NCBI GenBank assembly: GCA_017430535.1
Contig: JAFRMR010000013.1
Span: forward strand, 62,001-126,000
Length of the DNA: 64,000 bases
Source: Clostridia bacterium
GTDB lineage: Bacteria; Bacillota; Clostridia; Oscillospirales; Acutalibacteraceae
Reading direction: 5' to 3'
Every line of letters begins with the position of its first letter. Positions within the stretch are counted from its first letter, which is position 1. Of this stretch, positions 61,523-64,000 are shown piece after piece. Position numbers and translations under genes: made by a program. The notes under the pieces are model-generated. The model was not told where the DNA came from. It searched no databases and worked only from the letters and a program-made list of their open reading frames with translations.

Positions 61523-62658
61523 ATCGCCTCCGTTTCTTTTCTGGTTTCTCTGTCGGTTTCCAGTACTTCCTCAAGGGTAAATTCCCCGCCGTTTCGCTTG
61601 GCGGAAAGGGCTTTTTCAACAGAGAGGAAGATATCGGTAAACCCTATTCTGCCTGCGCGGAAAAGCTCGTTGGCCTTTTCGTTGGCCGCATTTACCGCCG
61701 CAGGATATACACCGCCCTTTTCAAGAGAAAGGCGGCAGTAATTTATGCACTTGAAGGTATCGTAATCCGGCTTTTCAAAGGTAAGGTCTGCGCACTTAGC
61801 AAGGTCCAGTTCCTTTACCGGGCTTTCGAATCTGTCCGGATAGGTGAGAGCGTACTGTATGGGTATTCTCATATCCGGCACGCCCAGCTGGGCAATAACC
61901 GAATTATCGTTGTACATTACAAGGGAGTGAACTATGCTCTGCCTGTGAACAAGTATGTCAATCTTATCCCCGGGCATATCAAACAGCCGGGCGGCTTCAA
62001 TCAGCTCCAGCCCTTTGTTCATCATTGTAGCGGAGTCTATGGTAATTTTTGCGCCCATCTCCCAGTTGGGGTGTTTCAGGGCCTGCTCCGGGGTTATATT
62101 TTTAAGCTCATCAAGGGCTTTTCCGAAGAAGGGGCCGCCGGAAGCCGTAAGAATCAGCTTCTTTATCTGGCCGTGGGCGGCGCATCCCTGAAGGGACTGA
62201 AAAATTGCGGAATGCTCGCTGTCAACGGGCAGTATATCAACCCCCGCCTTCTTTGCGGCGTTTATAACAAGGTCTCCGCCTGCCACAAGGGTTTCCTTGT
62301 TGGCAAGGGCAAGCCGGTTGCCGGCGGCAATGGCGCAGAGAGTGGGCTCAAGGCCCGCTATCCCAACAATGCCGTTAAGCACGGTTTCCGCAGAAAGAGC
62401 GGCGCATTCCTTTACGCCCTCTTTGCCTGAAAGAACCTTTACCCCGGTATCGGCAACTTTTATTTTAAGGTCACGGGCTGCCTGCTCATCTGCAACGGCG
62501 GCAAACCCGGGCCGGAATTTTCTTATCTGATTTTCAAGGATATCCGTTCTTCTGTTGGCGGTCATGGCTGTAATTTTTATGCCGTGCATTTCGGCAACCT
62601 CAAGGGCCTGCACGCCTATTGAGCCGGTTGAGCCGAGAACGGTAAGTGTGTTGATCAC
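61513..62658 (-). CDS. dxr: 1-deoxy-D-xylulose 5-phosphate reductoisomerase
   Basis: This is the first committed MEP pathway enzyme and uses NADPH. The 381-aa protein has the Rossmann start TVLGSTGSIGVQALEV, the metal-binding LPVDSEHSAIFQSLQG, LTASGGPFFGK, HPNWEMGAKITIDSATMMNKGLE, and the MRIPIQYALTYP segment. It starts at GTG with GGGGAGG upstream. It lies 107 bp behind cdsA, a gap that holds a long hairpin. Confidence 0.98.
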   Translation of the reverse strand: MINTLTVLGSTGSIGVQALEVAEMHGIKITAMTANRRTDILENQIRKFRPGFAAVADEQAARDLKIKVADTGVKVLSGKEGVKECAALSAETVLNGIVGIAGLEPTLCAIAAGNRLALANKETLVAGGDLVINAAKKAGVDILPVDSEHSAIFQSLQGCAAHGQIKKLILTASGGPFFGKALDELKNITPEQALKHPNWEMGAKITIDSATMMNKGLELIEAARLFDMPGDKIDILVHRQSIVHSLVMYNDNSVIAQLGVPDMRIPIQYALTYPDRFESPVKELDLAKCADLTFEKPDYDTFKCINYCRLSLEKGGVYPAAVNAANEKANELFRAGRIGFTDIFLSVEKALSAKRNGGEFTLEEVLETDRETRKETEAMWL

Positions 62659-62684
62659 GGGAAATCCTCCCCTTATAAACCACG

Positions 62685-62744
62685 GGGCAGCTGCCCCTTA
62701 ATGAATATTTTATCAGGCACTATTCGTTATGAATAATGCCTGAT
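62685..62744 (-). promoter_or_regulatory. Hairpins between cdsA and dxr
   Basis: 62712-62719 (ATCAGGCA) pairs with 62737-62744, extended after one mismatch by TATTC/GAATA. A second GGGGCAGCTGCCCC palindrome lies at ~62685-62698. No U tract follows, so this is a pause, processing or attenuation structure rather than a clear terminator. Confidence 0.45.
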
Positions 62745-62765
62745 ATGTTCAGTCTTTGGTGAGAT

Positions 62766-63704
62766 TCAAGCAAAAACCTCTGCAAGGAAACGCACAAGAA
62801 TATAGGTGGCAGGCATGGTGAAAAGGAAGGAATCTATCCTGTCCATTGCTCCGCCGTGCTCCGGCAGCAGTGTGCCGAAATCCTTTACCCCGTAATTTCT
62901 CTTTATTACGGAAGCCGCAAGGTCTCCGCACATGCCCAGCACACATATACAGGGCACTGCAATAAGAACCATCCACCACTTGATTGTGTTTATAACTTCG
63001 GGCTTGAAATACCAGGTATGGCATATAAAGTAAGTTATAAGGGCCACAGCCGTGGTGCCCACAATGCCGCCGATTGCGCCTTCAACGGATTTTTTGGGGC
63101 TGATTCTGGGGGCCATCTTATGCTTGCCGAATGCGCTGCCCACAAAAAGTGCGAAGGTATCGCACAGCCAGGCGCAGTACATTGCCATAAGCAGCACAAA
63201 TATTATCTGAGCTGTGCTGAAAATATCGCTTCTTGAGGCCATATAGTTATGCAGAAATGTAAGGCAGGAAACGGAAAGAGGCAGGGCAAAGGACATAAAC
63301 AGACCGATAGCCACATGCTCGAATCTTGTGTTGTCGTACATTTTCAGCATCATAATAAGCACTGCCAGTATGTAAACCACCGCCAGCATAATTGTTATGC
63401 CCGGCAGGGCTGCCTCGGCATCATCACGCACCCCGAAGCTGAAATAAAGGGGAACGCAGCCGGCAAAAACCATCATAATATAGGTTATCAGCCTGTTTTT
63501 GCAGCCGGAAATTCCCAGCACTTCGTGAATGCACAGGGCGCACACCGCGCTCATTACTATGCCCAGGTACTTGACTTGCCCGTAACCCGTAAGGCAGAGC
63601 AGGAATACCGCAAATGCCGCGCAGCCAAGCCCTACGCCTATGCGCACCAGCATTTTTTTGGCGCCGCCCTTTTTCTCTTTGTTAGTTGCTTTTGAATTGT
63701 CCAT
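62766..63704 (-). CDS. cdsA: Phosphatidate cytidylyltransferase
   Basis: This membrane enzyme makes CDP-diacylglycerol for phospholipid synthesis. The 312-aa protein has an N-terminal Lys-rich segment and about eight hydrophobic helices. The C-terminal signature is present: FGKHKMAPRISPKKSVEGAIGG (~195-216), CGDLAASVIKRNYGVKDFG, then LPEHGGAMDRIDS. It lies between uppS and dxr, as in many Firmicutes. Confidence 0.97.
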   Translation of the reverse strand: MDNSKATNKEKKGGAKKMLVRIGVGLGCAAFAVFLLCLTGYGQVKYLGIVMSAVCALCIHEVLGISGCKNRLITYIMMVFAGCVPLYFSFGVRDDAEAALPGITIMLAVVYILAVLIMMLKMYDNTRFEHVAIGLFMSFALPLSVSCLTFLHNYMASRSDIFSTAQIIFVLLMAMYCAWLCDTFALFVGSAFGKHKMAPRISPKKSVEGAIGGIVGTTAVALITYFICHTWYFKPEVINTIKWWMVLIAVPCICVLGMCGDLAASVIKRNYGVKDFGTLLPEHGGAMDRIDSFLFTMPATYILVRFLAEVFA

Positions 63705-63729
63705 TTTTTACTCACTTTCCTGGGAGCTT

Positions 63730-64000
63730 TTATACTCCCCCGAAACGCCTGTTTCGTTTGCAGTAGTCAAGTATGGCCCGGTCCAGATCATCGGGGGTAA
63801 AATCGGGCCACAGAATATCGGAAAACCAGAATTCCGAGTAAGCCGCCTGCCATATCATGAAATTGGAGAGCCTGTATTCTCCGCTGGGGCGGATAATCAG
63901 GTCCGGGTCCGGCTGACCGGCGGTAAAAAGATTTTCCGAAATGCTTGCTTCATCAATATCACCGGGCTTTATTTCGCCCCGTTTTACCTTCTGAGCAAGA
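63730..64000 (-). CDS. uppS: Isoprenyl (undecaprenyl diphosphate) synthase, C-terminal part, cut by window edge
   Basis: About 89 C-terminal residues are in the window. They include QPDPDLIIRPSGEYRLSNFM (substrate-binding RxSGExRLSNF), AYSEFWFSDILWPDF, and the end DYCKRNRRFGGV. This is the cis-prenyltransferase that makes the lipid carrier for cell-wall synthesis. The start lies beyond position 64000. It is the first visible gene of the uppS-cdsA-dxr-rseP-ispG-polC run. Confidence 0.95.
   Translation of the reverse strand, partial: LAQKVKRGEIKPGDIDEASISENLFTAGQPDPDLIIRPSGEYRLSNFMIWQAAYSEFWFSDILWPDFTPDDLDRAILDYCKRNRRFGGV

Overview
The window looks like a chromosomal segment of a Gram-positive Clostridia bacterium, probably a gut Oscillospirales or related lineage. 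The evidence is a PolC-type DNA polymerase III, an LCP cell-wall ligase, the uppS-cdsA-dxr-rseP-ispG-polC cluster, an OhrR-type peroxide regulator, a clostripain-family protease, BspA-like leucine-rich repeats, strong GGAGG ribosome binding sites and many TTG/GTG starts. The genus assignment is inference. Genes are densely packed, sigma70-type promoters with 17-nt spacers are easy to see, and most units end in clear hairpin terminators.

Layout. 1-325: repeat copies and terminators. 326-13285: mostly housekeeping genes (glyA with an LCP protein, an acyl-CoA ligase, tRNA-Gly, glycerate kinase with an M20 peptidase, truB, a HEXXH membrane protein, DUF4364, araD, a DUF218 membrane protein). 13442-18583: a GH57/38-like protein, a small unknown, a secreted metallophosphoesterase and a membrane protein. 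18584-23618: an AT-richer accessory block bounded by intergenic repeats. It holds a divergent HTH regulator/Ser-Thr kinase pair, then an XRE repressor divergent from six consecutive zinc-ribbon proteins, most with membrane segments. 23619-28324: an FAD oxidoreductase, an alkaline-phosphatase-superfamily protein and a membrane-anchored clostripain. 28325-29067 is a repeat patch. 29131-32899 is an OhrR peroxide-response neighbourhood (TSCPD-ohrR-CDF and a separate glutathione peroxidase under a near-identical promoter/operator) that also holds a secreted protein and a frameshifted small gene. 33061-37468: a secreted LRR protein, a sugar isomerase-like protein, Dabb and C_GCAxxG_C_C proteins and tRNA-Arg. 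37628-41225: glycolytic pgk-tpiA-gpmI. 41226-41785: more repeats. 41826-49252: a GH78 rhamnosidase, then hypA, a 926-residue Fe-S/FAD oxidoreductase, hypB and a DUF5692 membrane protein. 49434-54887: a heterodimeric ABC exporter and a secreted LCAT-like lipase. 54914-64000: polC-ispG-rseP-dxr-cdsA-uppS(partial).

The most interesting content is the kinase/HTH/zinc-ribbon block, where a perfect 17-nt palindrome fills the -35/-10 spacer of the ribbon operon; the hypAB genes that flank an electron-transfer flavoprotein with no hydrogenase in view; the two-promoter OhrR regulon; and a dispersed structured repeat whose inverted ends also embrace terminator hairpins. No rRNA, CRISPR array, phage or insertion sequence was seen.
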